A DNA stretch of 64,000 bases from Zelopaecilomyces penicillatus (GCA_005765155.1 VCCP01000002.1:930001-994000); one strand, 5' to 3'. Shown: positions 45,913-58,777, counted from the first letter of the stretch. The notes: a model not told the origin generated them from the letters alone. Made by a program: numbers and translations.

Positions 45913-46407
45913 GAATTCCTATTCAGCGATTGCGATGATGAATTTATGCGTTGTATCTAATTAAAAGCCAAATGTTTTGCGTATGTATGTATATAGTTAG
46001 ATGAGCTAGCACCGTCAAAATGCATACTAGATCAGAAAGATATTTATGTTTCCTTCGACAGCTTGTACATTAGGTTGGTTACGTGCTTTGTGTGTTTAAC
46101 ATACCTAGTGAGCATTGCTGCTTCGTAGAACAATGCTTTCAATTTCCTTCGTCTTTTGCTGTGAAAGTTGTCCATTTGAAATTGTCCATCTAATTACAAC
46201 TGTAGTGAGTTTACAGGCCATTGGAACACTGTCCAGTGGGACCAGGTCACAGAGCTCAGGCCACAGGCCATAGACCTCGCTGTTCTAGCAGCCCTTGCAC
46301 GTACCAACGTTGGAGGTGATCTAATACTCTCCATCTCATCTCACCAAACAATCCCATCCTCACTCACACTTCCAGCTCCGGCTCAGCTCATCTCAACCCA
46401 GCCAGCC
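45913..46407. other. Intergenic between thiolase and CSN12
   Basis: About 495 bases with the thiolase 3' end and the CSN12 promoter. Nothing specific recognised. Confidence 0.5.
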
Positions 46408-48336
46408 ATGGCGCTCGTGAGCCAATTCCTCTCCCAGATTCGACAGCAAGTCCGCAGCCAGCAGGGCGACCAGCTCCGGTCCTGGCTGCAGGTGGAACCA
46501 GGCTCGCCCAAGCAGTACCACGACCTGGCGGCGGAACTGCGAGCGCGACATGGCAGTGCCGAGAGCATCGACCGGGCCATTGAGGCTAGCCTGCCGCAGG
46601 ACGATGATGTGCCCGAGGGTCAGGCAACGGTGTGGCCTGGGTTTTTGGCCTTTATGAAGGATTACCTCGTGTTTTGGCGGGATGTCAACTTTGGGGAGCT
46701 ATTGGAGGCGCATCAGTTGTTGAGCGGGCTGGTGAAGTGAGTATTGTCTACTTTATATGTCTTCATTTTCATATATCACAAGTCTTCACTGTGTGGTTTT
46801 CCATTTCACTCCTTGATGAGCTTCTAAACCAGCATTCATAATCGCTTTCACTCACTCACCCATTCATTTCCACATATACGTCAATACCATACTTCATGAA
46901 ACTAACAATGCCCACAGCTCCTGTTCCACCGCATTCGCCCACCCAACATACGGCGCGATGCTGCTGCAGGTCAGCATGTCGCTCTCCGAGACGCTCTCCC
47001 GCCTCACCATGGGCCTCAACCGCCGTCCAGACCTGACGCGCCGTCTCCGCGTGGCCGACGACGACGGCCGCAAGTCCATTGCCGAGTCCTCGGCCGAGAT
47101 CATCCAGAAGATCTTCACCACCTGTCTGACGGATCGCACCAGTGGACGATACAGCAAGCCCGAGGGCAAGAAGATTGGTGTTTACATGTTTGCCAATCTG
47201 GTTCTCAAGCTGCTTTTTGCTGTGAGTACTGAATTTCTTTCTCTTCTTTCTCTCTTTCATGGGCTTTTTTTCATTAAATCTTTTTCTTCATCTTCACTTT
47301 ATTTTATATGTGAATCTCCTGTAAGGCTTTGAATATACATGGGCTGACGACATCTCTCATCTAGTGTCGGAGGACTCAACTCGCAAAAATGATATTCGTC
47401 AACATAGAAAGCATCTCACCCCCCTTATCCCTATATCCAGCCGCCCAGCGCGTCACATTCCTCTACTACCTCGGCCGCTTCAACTTCTCCAACCACCACT
47501 ACCACCGCGCCGCCCTCTGCCTGCAAGAAGCCTACCTCCAGACCCCTTCTCAGCTCGTCTCACACCGCACAAACATCCTAACCTACCTCATACCGGCCAA
47601 CCTCCTCCTCGGCCGGTTTCCCTCCAGCGTCCTCCTCTCCAGGCCCGAGGCCCAGCAGTCCCTCAAGCCAGTGTTCTTCCCCATCTGCCAGGCGATTAGG
47701 TCCGGCAACTTTGCGCAGTTTCAAGCCCATCTCGCCGCAAATGAGACTTGGCTGTTTGAAAAGGGTCTACTGTTGACTTTGACGAACCGGCTTCGTCCGC
47801 TGCTATGGCGTGCTCTGAGCCGAAAGACGTTTATCCTAACGTATGTGCCACCAACCGATGCATCCTCTCGCAAAGCCGCCACGCTTGACCTTGCCGACCT
47901 GCACACCGTCGCCGTCTACGTCCAGCGGCGCCTTGAGGGCTGGCTACCATCTAGTCCGGGAACAATCCGCAGCCGCCCACCCCACGTAAATGCCCTGTTC
48001 ATGAAAGCTCTCAAGAACAACGTCCAAGACCCTATAGAGACAACACTCGCTCCACCACCAGGAGGGCCTCGTCAGCTCAGGCCAAACGAAGGTATGATTT
48101 GGGGCAATGCGGAAGTTACTTTTGACGACGTGGAGATGATGGTCGCTACGCTGGTGCAGCAAAGACTGATGCATGGATTCGTTGCCCACGGCCAGGGCAG
48201 ATTTGCCATCATCGGAGCAAAAGCAAAGGGAAGCCCCGTGCTAGCAGGCTGGCCAAACGTATGGCAGACCATACGGGACAGGAGATATGACGAGGAATTT
48301 GACATGGACGAAGTTCATGGGTGGGTAAAGAGATAG
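46408..48336 (+). CDS. CSN12: PCI-domain protein CSN12 / PCID2-Thp1 type
   Basis: Three exons, 46408-46736, 46918-47221 and 47365-48336, encode 534 residues. The N-terminal half is helical repeats. Exon 3 has the diagnostic LYYLGRFNFSNHHYHRA and YLIPANLLLGRFPS, followed by the PCI winged-helix segment ending LVQQRLMHGFVAHGQGRFAI. This matches Csn12 of yeast and PCID2 of animals, which also corresponds to Thp1 of the TREX-2 mRNA export complex. Fungal databases usually call it COP9 signalosome subunit 12, but its nearest biology may be mRNA export. I cannot decide between the two from sequence. The 181-bp and 143-bp introns keep frame on both sides. Confidence 0.9.
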
Positions 48337-49352
48337 GGGGGGGCGGTAATAATATGAAATAAATTTGTATGTATAGACGAGTTGTAAGGCATCACCGAAT
48401 ACGCTCCCCAGAACAACTGCATAACCAAGACAGTGAATATCGTAATACCAAAGAAACGCTTCGTAAGCTCAAGATTACATTACGATTTACAGACCATTGC
48501 ACTTATTCTCGACTTTAGCGCGTTAGGTGGAAATATTTCTTCACTTAATCTTCTACCTATCATATGGAAAGAGTCCCATACGGGAACATGATTCATACGC
48601 ATATGCTCTCATCACTCCTGGGAGAGGAGCGAAAGGCAAAAAAGGGGGGAGTCCAAGTAACAAAAGGTGTACGTGCATACTGCCGTTACAGGACCAAAGA
48701 AGCCACAGAATGGGAACACAATACGTAACCAAAAAAAAAAGAGAGAGATTGAATCTCCTAAAGCTCCTACGCATGCATCATCATACCCAAAATAAAATAA
48801 AACACATCCGCTGATCGCTTTTTGATCCTCCTTCGTTCATCCCAAGTCTCCCGTAAAATAAAAATAAAAAATGAATTTCTCCAATGCTGAATGGGGTATC
48901 GAACATGAAGAGTAAAAGTTTTAATGCCACAGGAATAATAGTGGCCAAAAAGTTTGAAAGTTCCCAAGGGGGATAAAAACACGTTGTTGAAAAGGTTTGC
49001 GGAGCGAACCTCACTGACGCTGTCGACAGACGCACAGCTTGAGCCCCCAAAGTAAAAGCACCTTTGCCAACAGGGTATATGGCTGGTGACTAAATAGAAG
49101 TAATAAAAAATCTCAAAGATAAAATGCCCATGGCGTTCAAAAGAAGTAGAGTTAGAAAAGGTAATCCCCAACATGTGAGCCCGCCAGCCGCGAAAAGATA
49201 GTGCGGAGGAAACTTGAAGTCGGAGAGCCAGAAGAAATGATGCATCTCCTACGAATAGATGGAGATGCCACATAAGAGGCAAGGTGTGCATCCTGAAAAA
49301 GGACCCCCAAGGTGCCAGTCAGTCGGAATGAGGCGCAGCAGTGATTCCTCCT
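48337..49352. other. Convergent intergenic region
   Basis: About 1 kb between two 3' ends, AT-rich. The 174-codon minus-strand frame (48767-49291) has low-complexity composition and lies in the likely 3' untranslated region of the SUN gene. Confidence 0.45.
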
Positions 49353-50860
49353 CTAGAAGAAACAAGCAGCAGCAATGAACGCAACAACAAGACCTGCAAA
49401 GGCGGTGCTTCCTTGTTGTCGGCCAGCCTCGTTCTTCTTGTGGGTCGATGTAGGGGTAGCCTCAGACGTGCTGCTGGAGGTAGATGAAGTAGGTTCATAG
49501 GAAGTGGTCATTTCATCAGTGTCCGAGGAGGTACCATTCTCGTGGAAAATACCAGGCGACACATTGGGTTTGTGCTTGGTGGAGGTCTTGGAAATTACAG
49601 TTGAAGTAGTTTCCTCGGTGGTTGAAGTTGAGGTGGAAGTGGATGTAGAGGTACTCGTGGGAGTGACTGGTTCCTCAGTCGTGCTGGGAGGCTCTGGGGT
49701 GGGAGTTGGGGTAGGGGAAGGAGAAGGGGCAGCTTTCGAGGAGTCATCGCCCTTCTCAATGAAGGCGCCTCCTCGAGACGAGCCTGAGCTAGAGTCGAAA
49801 GTAACAATGTGTGCAGTCTTGCCCTGGGGAACAGTGACAACACAGAAGTTAGAGTTACCAGCGCCGCTGGCGGCGTTCTTGCTGTCCACCTTGCCTCCAG
49901 CACTTGCATTAATCTCGCAGGGGAGACCGTTGCAGCCGCCATCGGGGCATTCAATACGGACACCAAAGGTGGGCTTGGTGCTCTTCAAGCCTGATTCTTC
50001 CCAGATAGGGTTCCAGCCCAACTTGACAAATGTCTGTCCATTACCATCGGTGTTGGCGCCAGCAACATAGGGGCTCCAGTTGCCAATGGGAGAGTCAGGA
50101 CCACCCCAGATACAACCTTCAGCGCCAGTTCCAGGAGGATTGATGTAGAAGCTATAAATTTGAGTCAGCTATTTGCGTCACTATTGATATGGCCGTATGA
50201 ATTGTCTTACTGGGCTGCGGTTTCGCACCAGTAACTGGTATCGGGAACGGCAAGGGTGGCGATGGATGTTACGAGCGTGGGGATCAACATGGCCTCATTG
50301 CCAGGCAAAACCGTCTGGCAAAAGGACATGTAGTCTTTGCACTTGTTTACAGCTTTGACGGCGCCAGTTCCTTGAACACAGTTGGGCTTGTTAGGAAAGG
50401 GCTTTTCGATGTTGCCGCTCTTGTCGCAATACAGGCCACCGTTCTATTCACCAACTAGTCAGAGACTGATACGACAAATTTGCAATTCGCGTGCCACTAT
50501 ACATACCATGGAGGCGGGATAGGTGTATGTAGAATCAGGGTCCCACTGCGCCATAACCATACCAGGCTTACACGCGAATGGGCAATAGCTGCCTGGCTTG
50601 CAACGCTGATCAGGGCTCATTGCCCATCCGCCGTTTTGAGAACCAGGAGTGACGGCAACCATGTTTGGGTCGTCGGTAGGGAATGCGCATGATCCTCCTC
50701 GCTTCTCAACGGCCGCTGCCTCGCTGTGGCGTACGTGCAGGTGGTTGTATTTCTTGTGCAGCTGGTGAATTCGTCGATGACCGTTGGTCGCGTGGCAGGC
50801 TGGCAAGCAAGCCAAAGCCGCAGCCGACGCGACAAAGGTTTGTAGCGTCGAGAACTTCAT
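49353..50860 (-). CDS. GPI-anchored SUN-family cell-wall protein
   Basis: Three exons, 50860-50507, 50443-50211 and 50151-49353, encode 461 residues. A signal peptide covers about residues 1-23, and a Lys-Arg at 53-54 (VEKRGG) is a likely Kex2 site. The SUN domain follows, with its Cys-rich pattern (CAFPTDDPN, GSYCPFACKPGMVMAQW, YWCETAAHFYINPPG, GCIWGG). The Ser/Thr/Pro-rich region after residue 300 contains PSPTPTPTPEPP and STSTSTSTST and should be heavily O-glycosylated. The hydrophobic end GLVVAFIAAACFF is a GPI-attachment signal. SUN proteins act on beta-glucan at the cell wall during septation and growth. A conserved Cys module is present, so the domain looks intact. The GPI-tailed form is the group known from filamentous fungi. 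Confidence 0.92.
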
Positions 50861-52636
50861 TGTGAATCGATGTCCAAGCAAGGGGTTTCGTTTCCTCCAG
50901 AGAAACCAAAAAGCGAACGTGCGAAAGGCGTAAACACGATCCAGATGTCAAGTGTGTGTCCTTCAAAAACGAGTGTAGAGTTGGGAACCACGTAAACAGC
51001 AGAAATGAGCGTGAGCGGCGCTGTGGCGCAATAATAAAAGAATGACAGACGCAAATAGGCGAGGGACTCGTCAACAAGACACGGCACGTCAAGATTAAAA
51101 AGAAGGGCCAGCACACAGGAATAAGAGTGGTGAGAAGAACAACGGCTCTGCAGCCGGGCCTCGACGAGCAGCAGTGGCTAATATTAACCTGCTAGTTTTC
51201 CCGTAGTCGCCCACGGCCGAGCCAGCAGGGGTGGCAGGGAGGGGGGAGAGTAGGGCGCACGGAATAGGCTATAGCTGGGGAGTATTAGCTCGACCGTGAA
51301 AATGCCTCGGCCACCCGCGTGTTGCTGCCCTGTCGCAGGCTCGCAACCCTGTCGCCGCCCTGTCGCTGGTCGTCTCATCGTGCTGGTCTGGGAGCTGAAC
51401 TATGTTGACTATTAAGAAAAACGACGGGGGTGGTGATGGTCGGTTTGCGCCTGGTGGAGCCTGGGCGACGGTGTGGTAATTTAATCAGGCACGCGGCCAA
51501 TCAGCGCCGGTCTTCATCTCGGCCCCTGGTGCATCGCCAGCCAATCCCACGCTGCCTCACCACTCCAAAGGAAATGAAGGGCCCTCTCTGCACCCCTTCT
51601 GCAACCCCTTCTGCACGCACTCTTTTGTCGACATTGCGGCCGTTGGGCGGGATTGGGGAGGAATTGGGGACTGGCGACAAAGAAGTGCTGCTGGTTGCCA
51701 CGGCTGCTGGGACAAAATTGCTCCATCGCTGATGGGTGATGACTGAGGACCCATACATAGGACAGTAGGTGTAAGTACTCCGTACAGTACCTGTAGACAC
51801 AAGAGGACAATCAATAAAACACTGACAAGGCAGGCACGGCTGGCTCATTGTTGCGACGGGCTGGCACTTTGGATGGATTGATGGATGTTTGTCTTCTCAT
51901 CGCATAATAAGGGGAGAATCGATCCAACAATAGTATATCCCGTAGGTGTACTGTACCTACACACATTACTTGCCTACTGCAATTCCAGCAAACAATTGAG
52001 ATCGACAGGATAATCTACACCAACCCCATCTAGGCTGTTGCGCTTTGAAAATCCCACCAGTCCGAGAGTCCCTCCCCTGAGTCGTTCGCATCCGGCCTTC
52101 GCATCGATCGAAAATGGCCCAAACCGTCTCCTTCCAAGCGGCCAGTCCATTTCATTCCATCTATCATTTTAGCTTGGCTTTGTTTTTTCTTAGTTTTCTT
52201 TGCTGATCTCCTTCTTCGCGCGCATGCATACCTCCCCTTTCCCTGCCCGCCCACCCTAGTCAGCACGCGAGCGAGACTCGTGTTTTCTTAGAATTTTTTT
52301 GCATGTCTCACTTGATTCTATTACAAGTGAGTCGCGCCGGATATTCCGCGTAATTACAGTAACACCTAGCTAGAGGCGATGCGATGCTATTCATAGGTGT
52401 AGTTGCCGTCCAATTCTCGGCATATCCCACAGATCTGCTCTAGATGTGTACTTATGGAACGGGAGTGCGTGGATATGGCATTGTTTAGCCGTGGAAAAAT
52501 CTTAATCTTTCGTATAGGTGTTCAATACTGGATCCCGTGCTTGAACAATTTACTAGCCCACTATTACATGGTATTAGATCTTGGTAGGTAGTCCATCTCA
52601 CTCGAGCACGATTTGTTGGTGAGAATTATGAAATCG

Positions 52637-52652
52637 CCCCCCCCCCCCCCCC
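52637..52652. repeat. Poly-C tract of 16 bases
   Basis: An uninterrupted run of C in intergenic DNA. Its exact length may be affected by sequencing error. Confidence 0.9.
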
Positions 52653-53282
52653 TTGGGCGTTCGTCCAATTAATTAACCTCCACACAAGCCACTCACTAGA
52701 AAACAAAGTTGTTGTTGCTCATGCAGGTACCTGAACGCCACCACCCAATCCGTCGTTCGACTCAAGTCTCTCTTCTTTGTTGTCTCTCTGACATGGTTAA
52801 TCCGGGTCAATGCGCTGGCAAGTCCCACATCACAGCTTTTGTTCTCCCCGACAACCGCTGCCGCCAATGGCCGGACATGTCAGAGTCGTTTGATTGGGGG
52901 CAACCGAAATAAAAAGGATTTATTTCTTTTCACTCTGCACCCCGCTCTAAGGGCAGTTGCCGAAAATCTCTGCTGCGCTTCGGCAGTGGAGGTGTCTTCT
53001 GTCGGCAGTATGTGCGTCTCGCTTCTCTACAGTCTTTCATGCCACGATGGTTGGGCATCACAGACCAGTTAGAAGTACTCCATCATGTACTTTTGCCTAA
53101 CAGTGGGCAAAGAGAGAGAGCTAGCTTCTATAGCGACACCAACCAGACCCTTATCAGCTAGTTTCCTGTCGATGCAGAGATTTCAAACCCGCGAGCCTGT
53201 ATTAGGACGTGTAGGACTCGCCAGGGAGTCGGTGAACAATGGGAGATACGCGTCAGACCCTTGATTAGGGAGAGGGGGGAAA

Positions 53283-53298
53283 GAGAGAGAGAGAGAGA
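53283..53298. repeat. (GA)8 microsatellite
   Basis: Eight perfect GA units within a purine-rich stretch. Confidence 0.9.
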
Positions 53299-53514
53299 AA
53301 TCACACACATCACCCAAGGGAAGTGAGATAAAGTGATGATTTCACGCACTAAACAAAAACTCGGTTGAGCCCTGTTCATGGCTATGCCAACCGAACATCT
53401 GGACTCTCCGAAACATTGTTTGAGACGAGAAATACAATGACCTGTTCCCTGCCCGGCGATGATGCACAGAGTAATCAACACGAAAGGCACAATGGGCATG
53501 CCCCAAAAAACCAC

Positions 53515-53530
53515 CATGCATGCATGCATG
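53515..53530. repeat. (CATG)4 tract
   Basis: Four perfect CATG units, self-complementary, sharing the core of the tract at 16577-16590. Confidence 0.85.
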
Positions 53531-53571
53531 TCTCTGGCATCGTCAAGCCTCACGTTTAAAAGGTAATTATC

Positions 53572-53589
53572 ACTTTCACTTTCACTTTC
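53572..53589. repeat. (ACTTTC)3 tandem hexamer
   Basis: Three perfect copies of ACTTTC in non-coding DNA. Confidence 0.9.
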
Positions 53590-53938
53590 ATTGTCTCCCC
53601 TTTGCTTTTTTGCCCCGGCATTATGCATTGTTCATCCAAATTGTCAGATGGGCGCCCAAGGTATCCACCCCACAGCATCTCTCCTAGCAAGCTGTCGCTG
53701 GATGTTAATTCTAGTCACATTTAGCCGTCCCCCTCAGAACAGATGAACTCAGCCGTCCAAGATGTATGAGCAGATTAAAAATATGCATGTCTATGGAGTA
53801 TCTATACAGGTGATGTTAGTACAAACATCATTTTCATCTTTCATTTTACAGGTGCATGCGCCGTCCCGTTGCCCATGCCATTTTAATCCAACAAAACGCA
53901 ATGATTACTCCATAATACTCAGGAGAACTAATATTGCT

Positions 53939-56554
53939 TCACAAAGCCTTTTCTCGGTGCCCAACGACCCTTGCAAATGAATCAAACGACATGGTCATCG
54001 AGTGGCGGCCCGCTGTCTTGCTCCGCAAATGGTCATCGTAGTCTAGCATCTCTTTGTAGGGAACCTTTGCCACAATCTCAACCATTCGAGCCGTCGATTT
54101 CTTTCCGCGGAGAGAAGTCACCGAGTCATATGGGTCGGCTGGCGCGTAGATTTTGGAAACATCAATCAAGTCGTCGCCAGCAGACTCCGCAGAGCGGTCA
54201 TTCACCTCGAGCACTTGGCCGCCAGCGCCAGCGGTGATATCGTGCTGGACCGTGCCAGCCGCCGCCTCCGGACAAGTAATGTGAGTCAACATGATGGGTT
54301 CTAGAATCCCAATTTGGTTCCTGTCGAAAGCATCTCGTAGCGCAGCCTGGACTGCGATACGTGCCACACTACTAAAGTGTCCGCCTGTGGGTGTGGTCAT
54401 TGCACCACTTGAAGTGTCAAGAGTTATGTTGACTCTGCATCCGTGAATTGGGGATGCACGCCGGGGTCCTCTTGCCAGGCCAGCTATGGCTCCATTAAGA
54501 AGCTGTTGTCTGGCCTCTTCAGCATCAAAAGGTAGATCGCTTGGTTCACCAATCAGTGGAATGTTGATGAGGAAGACATTTCCATCCCGCTCAAATCCAG
54601 ACTCTACAACTTCTGGCTGTTCCATATCTACAGGTTCGAGCACCGCAGTACAGGTTGCCTTGCCGGACTTCCCTGCCACTGGACGATCAAAAACGGTCGA
54701 CTGGGCCGGGGTTGGCACCGTCACACATTCCTTGTAGTCAACCTCGATTGGGCCGAACTCGGCATCTATCTTGTGCTTTTGTCTCATATTATAGAGCGAC
54801 ACGTCCAGATGGAGCTTACCCATGCCTTGGATCGTAAACTGTTCCGTCTTGGAGTTTCTACTCCACCGAAGGCTTGGGTCCTCTCGAGATGCGCTTTCCA
54901 ATGCCACTTGCAACTGCTGTGCAGCCACGTTCCCATAGGGGTCAACCTGTAAAAAGGCCACAGGCGGCGGGATCTCAGGTGGTCTGATTTGCACATGTCG
55001 CAATGACTCTGGAACAGGCTTTCCATTTGCCATGGTAATCAAGGTGTCGCCAGTTCGAGCCTTTTTCAGTCCTCTGAGGGCACCGATCTGTCCCACCGAC
55101 AGCTCCTGTATGTCTTGTGCCTTTTCTGCCGATATTTGTAAAAGACCCATCGGTCGCTCCTGGGCGAGCACGTTGGTATTGAAACTCGACGCATTGCGGG
55201 TCATGGTACCGTGATAAACTCGGACAAAGCTGATGACACCTTCCTTTGGATGGTTGAATACCTTGAAAACCGATGCAATAGAGCCAATGGTGTCGCCGCC
55301 AGCTTTCTTGCCCTTCAAATTAAGTACCTCGTGTAGTTCATGCTTTGCGCCCCCCACACGTACCTCCACGTCTGGCCGCTCGGAGGGATTTGGGAGATAG
55401 TCTGTAATGGCATCCATGAGAGGCTCAACCCCAATGTGGCGAAAACTTGACCCTGCAAATACAGGTATAACCCGACCATCCCCAGCCTGAATGGCTGTTC
55501 GGATGGCTGCCTTCAACAAAGATCCTGGAATGTTTTCGTTCTCCGCTAGAAATTCGTCCATGACAGCTTCGTCCAAGTCGGCAAGACTTTCGACCAGACG
55601 CTGCCGTGCAATTTGCATCTCAACAAGGAGATCTTGGTTTGAGCTAGAGAGTATGTCGTGCAGCTCCGAGTGAGAATAGCGAATCTTTTCCCTTTCGCTC
55701 TTCCATCGATACCCAACACCATCAATGATGTCGATAACTCCAACGAAATGTTCTTTTTCCCACCATGGGATTTGGCAAACTAGAGGCCAGCCCTTGAGCC
55801 TCACGCCAATCTCAAGAACCGCCTTTCGAAACGAGGCACCTTCACGGTCTAGTTTGTTGCAGTACACGATGCGTGGGATTTTGAACTCGTGTGCAGAAGC
55901 CCATACTCTTTCGGTGTGTGCCTCAACCCCCTTGACGGAGTCAATTATGCAGACTGCTCCATCAAGAATGGGCAGGCATCGGTCCACCTCAAATCTAAAG
56001 TCCTGATGGCCTGGGGTATCTATGAGATTGACGGTCTTTGGTTGAGACCTTGGTAAGCACTCCTGTTGGCGTGGCCATTGGAACGTAATAGCAGCAGATT
56101 GAATGGTGATGCCTCTTTCCCTTTCCAATTCTAGGAAATCAGTGACAGTGTTTCCAGAATCAACGTCTGACATTGTCAGCCGGCATCTCAACTTATTAGA
56201 CCACCTATGTCTAAAACACGATTCCATGTTTGTGGTCTTGGATTATATCAGTTTTTTGCTCACCTCCTACTCTCTGCGTTACACCACTATAGTAGAGCAT
56301 GCGCTCAGTGGTTGTGGTTTTGCCCTGTTCTCGCAATGAATATATATCGTGGCAGAAGTGGAGAGTTTACCTACAGCATCAACATGTGCTATAATACCGA
56401 TGTTTCGGATATTAGCCACGGAAGTATCGCTGCCGGCACGGCCACCTGGATGAACGTGCATTGCTCGATGATGAGCCGCCATCCATGAAGCTGATATCCT
56501 GAGAGGACGACATCGCCTCGTTAAAGCCCGGTGGCAAAGTGTTAAAGCAATCAT
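53939..56554 (-). CDS. MEF2: Mitochondrial elongation factor G 2 (ribosome-recycling GTPase)
   Basis: Three exons, 56554-56375, 56324-56264 and 56166-53939, give 822 residues. The N-terminus (MIALTLCHRALTRRCRPLR) is a mitochondrial targeting peptide. The G domain has NIGIIAHVDAGKTTTTERML (G1 at about 55-63), ERERGITIQSAA (switch I end), DTPGHQDF and NKLD. EF-G domains II to V follow through to the C-terminus. The segments TVTDFLELERERG and SGAMTTPTGG distinguish it from EF-G1. Mef2/EFG2 works with mitochondrial RRF to split ribosomes after termination; that is from the family. Intron 1 (50 bp) falls exactly between Ala and Gly of the P-loop. Confidence 0.95.
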
Positions 56555-57698
56555 GCCTCTTCAAATCCAGCAACAACTCATTATTGTCATTAAAATGAAG
56601 GAACCCTGATGATCAAATTGAGCAATGTGGTCAACCGAATTATTATACCACGTAGAGTGGGTCAAGACGCGAGCAATCGGAATCGCTCTCAACCTCCAGG
56701 TTCAGTGAAGACGATGTTGCCTCAAATCTACTCACGAGCTGCACCTGAACATGGTAGGCGGTGGATGCGAGCAGGGCGTCCAGACAGCTTAGTAAGCGCA
56801 TGTCGCTGTGCAAGTCAACCTGTCCTACCCGGCAGTACTCCGTAACAAGAATAATTGTGAGGTTTTGGAAGCTTTACGATTTAAGTTGCTCGAAAATAAA
56901 TGAGAAAATATATACATTCAAGTGCGTTGAAGCACATTTGTTTCGCAAATGTCACAGAACTTTGGCTATTTTTTAAGCGCATGAAACCGTCATCAACTAT
57001 CAGCAAGGCAGTGGCAACAAGAGATTGTACCTTCAAAATGACGCAACATCTCCTCGGAGTCATCTATAGTCCAGCGTTGATAAAGCACGAGGAATTAAAT
57101 GTGAAATATCCCCCAAGTTTCCCTAAAGTCAACATAACTATAGCCGCCTGAGTAAACATCTAGTAGTATCTAACAAAGCGAACAATTCGTAGTTGGAAAG
57201 AACGCTTCTGCCTGAATACGGAGGAACATCAGCATACGTCACGATTCGTTAAAGTGTAGAGAGCTCCGCGTGTTGATGAGCTGGACCTGTGCTGCAAGTA
57301 GATAGTACATGGGCGGATCTACCCTTATATGGCAATGACCGTAGAACTGCCGTATATTAGCCCAAGGTCGACCATCCTCCACCGCTTCTCCCTGACCACC
57401 CCAGTACCTGGTACATCCTGCACTGGTTGCTGGGCTGAGCCACGGTCAGGGGCGGCCAACCACCTTCTTAACTACTTACTAAATACTACGCAGCCATCCA
57501 CGACCTGCAACACGCAATCTCCTCGACATCGTCGTCACTCCTCCCTCAACACCTAAACAGCTGCCTGGAATCTCCGCGAGCTTCATCCCATTGCCCTCGG
57601 AATAAATAACGCGCAAATTCCCAGCTCTTCGATAATCGCGAACTACGCACCGCTATCTACTCACTTCTCGCAAGCAACACGCAGTCGCCGTCATCGCC
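56555..57698. promoter_or_regulatory. Divergent intergenic region MEF2 / TVP15
   Basis: About 1.14 kb. A TACTCCGTA word is at 56836-56844. Plus-strand frames of 60-83 codons have no domain content. Confidence 0.45.
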
Positions 57699-58398
57699 AT
57701 GGAGCTCTCAGATAGCTTGTACGTGTTTCTCGCCTATAGCCCCTTCCGTTGAACTTGCTTGCTGACAATGCGTTCCTCTCTTACAGTCGCTTTGCCAACT
57801 TGGGCGTCGGAGCAATTATGGTGCTTGGAGGTATCGTCCACTTCTTCGGTCTTAAATTGTACGTCTTTTGAAGCTCAGAGTCGACACCTGCGCCACTGGC
57901 GCATACTACGGCAGCGCGCAATCTTCTCAAACGAGCCATAATCAGATTTATCCTGCCAATGCGGCACCGCTAACACGCGATTGTAGCCAGAGCATGATCG
58001 TGGGCTCTTACATCATCATCTTCGGTTTGGCCATTGCGCTCTTGGGTAAGGAGATCCACAGTCTGCAGCTCGTGGCCTTCCCACTAATACAACGCAGAAT
58101 TCCAAATCCCACCCCAGGTTTCACGATACGCTTCTTTCCTCTTCTCGTTCATCGGCCGTGGTATCTGTAAGTCAAATTTAATACTCTGACTATTCGAGCT
58201 CGCCTCTGACTAGCCATTTTAGTCTACATTTTCGTCGGCTGCTTGCTCCTGGGCTCCCACCTGCTTAACCAAATTGCTGGCGGTATTGTTGGTATTGTCG
58301 GCGTTGCATATGTCGCCCTCGAATTCATTCCATCTATCGAACCCCCGAGCAATATGCGAGAGGCTGAGGCGGCTGGTTGGGGCGCTGAGCAGGTTTAA
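57699..58398 (+). CDS. TVP15: TVP15-like Golgi membrane protein (COPI-associated family)
   Basis: Five exons, 57699-57718, 57787-57858, 57987-58045, 58098-58166 and 58223-58398, encode 131 residues. There are four membrane helices: about 11-28 (GVGAIMVLGGIVHFFG), 33-50 (MIVGSYIIIFGLAIALL), 65-85 (SFLFSFIGRGIFYIFVGCLLL) and 92-110 (IAGGIVGIVGVAYVALEF). The C-terminus FIPSIEPPSNMREAEAAGWG is typical of the family. Yeast Tvp15 resides in late Golgi vesicles with Tvp18 and Tvp23 and has a supporting role in vesicle traffic. With four introns in under 400 coding bases, it has the densest introns in the window, and no exon alone would be noticed as a gene. Confidence 0.9.
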
Positions 58399-58777
58399 GC
58401 ACCCTGACCCTATGCTGCAAAATACACGGAGACTTTTCTTAATCCACCAACATTGCTGTTCGATACAAAACACAAATTCTTGGTAGGAAGATGAATAAGA
58501 TGGAGAAAAGAGTCCGGCGGGGGGATTCCTCCTGCTTGTGATGTGAAGCATGGGCAAGCTATTCATGGATTAATGGTGAATGGGTACGGATAAGGGATTT
58601 TATCAGGTAGCGCTGGATAATTGGGGTTGGCAGTTTAAAACTTCGATCAGATGGTACACAATAAATCATTTAAGCGGACTCGAGTAAATTAACAAATTCA
58701 TGTTCCAATTCCTAACATTCTGGTGAGGTTTCAGTTTTTGAGGACCCTCAGCAATCCACCTTCCTTACATCAGATGG
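58399..58777. other. Convergent intergenic region
   Basis: About 380 bases between TVP15 and the small Gly-rich gene. No feature recognised. Confidence 0.5.

Larger units (their letters stand above)
50861..53938. other. Three-kilobase gene-poor region upstream of the SUN gene
   Basis: The largest gap in the window (3.08 kb), between MEF2 (3' end) and the SUN gene (5' end), both on the minus strand. It contains CCAAT words near 51500 and 51540, a TACTCCGTAC word (51776-51785), a 16-base poly-C, a (GA)8 and an (ACTTTC)3 repeat. Frames of up to 156 codons (53158-53628 -) have no domain and overlap simple repeats. It may be an extended promoter for the wall gene. Confidence 0.5.

Noticed and set aside
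48767..49291. 174-codon minus-strand frame
   Set aside because: It lies between two convergent 3' ends, is Phe/Ser-rich because of T-rich DNA, and has no domain. Likely 3' untranslated sequence of the SUN gene.
49504..50070. 188-codon plus-strand frame across the SUN gene
   Set aside because: Antisense of the Ser/Thr-rich tail, giving an artificial Val/Glu repeat.
53158..53628. 156-codon minus-strand frame
   Set aside because: It runs through (GA)n and (ACTTTC)n simple repeats, which give SLSLSLS and SESES runs. No domain or homologue recognised.
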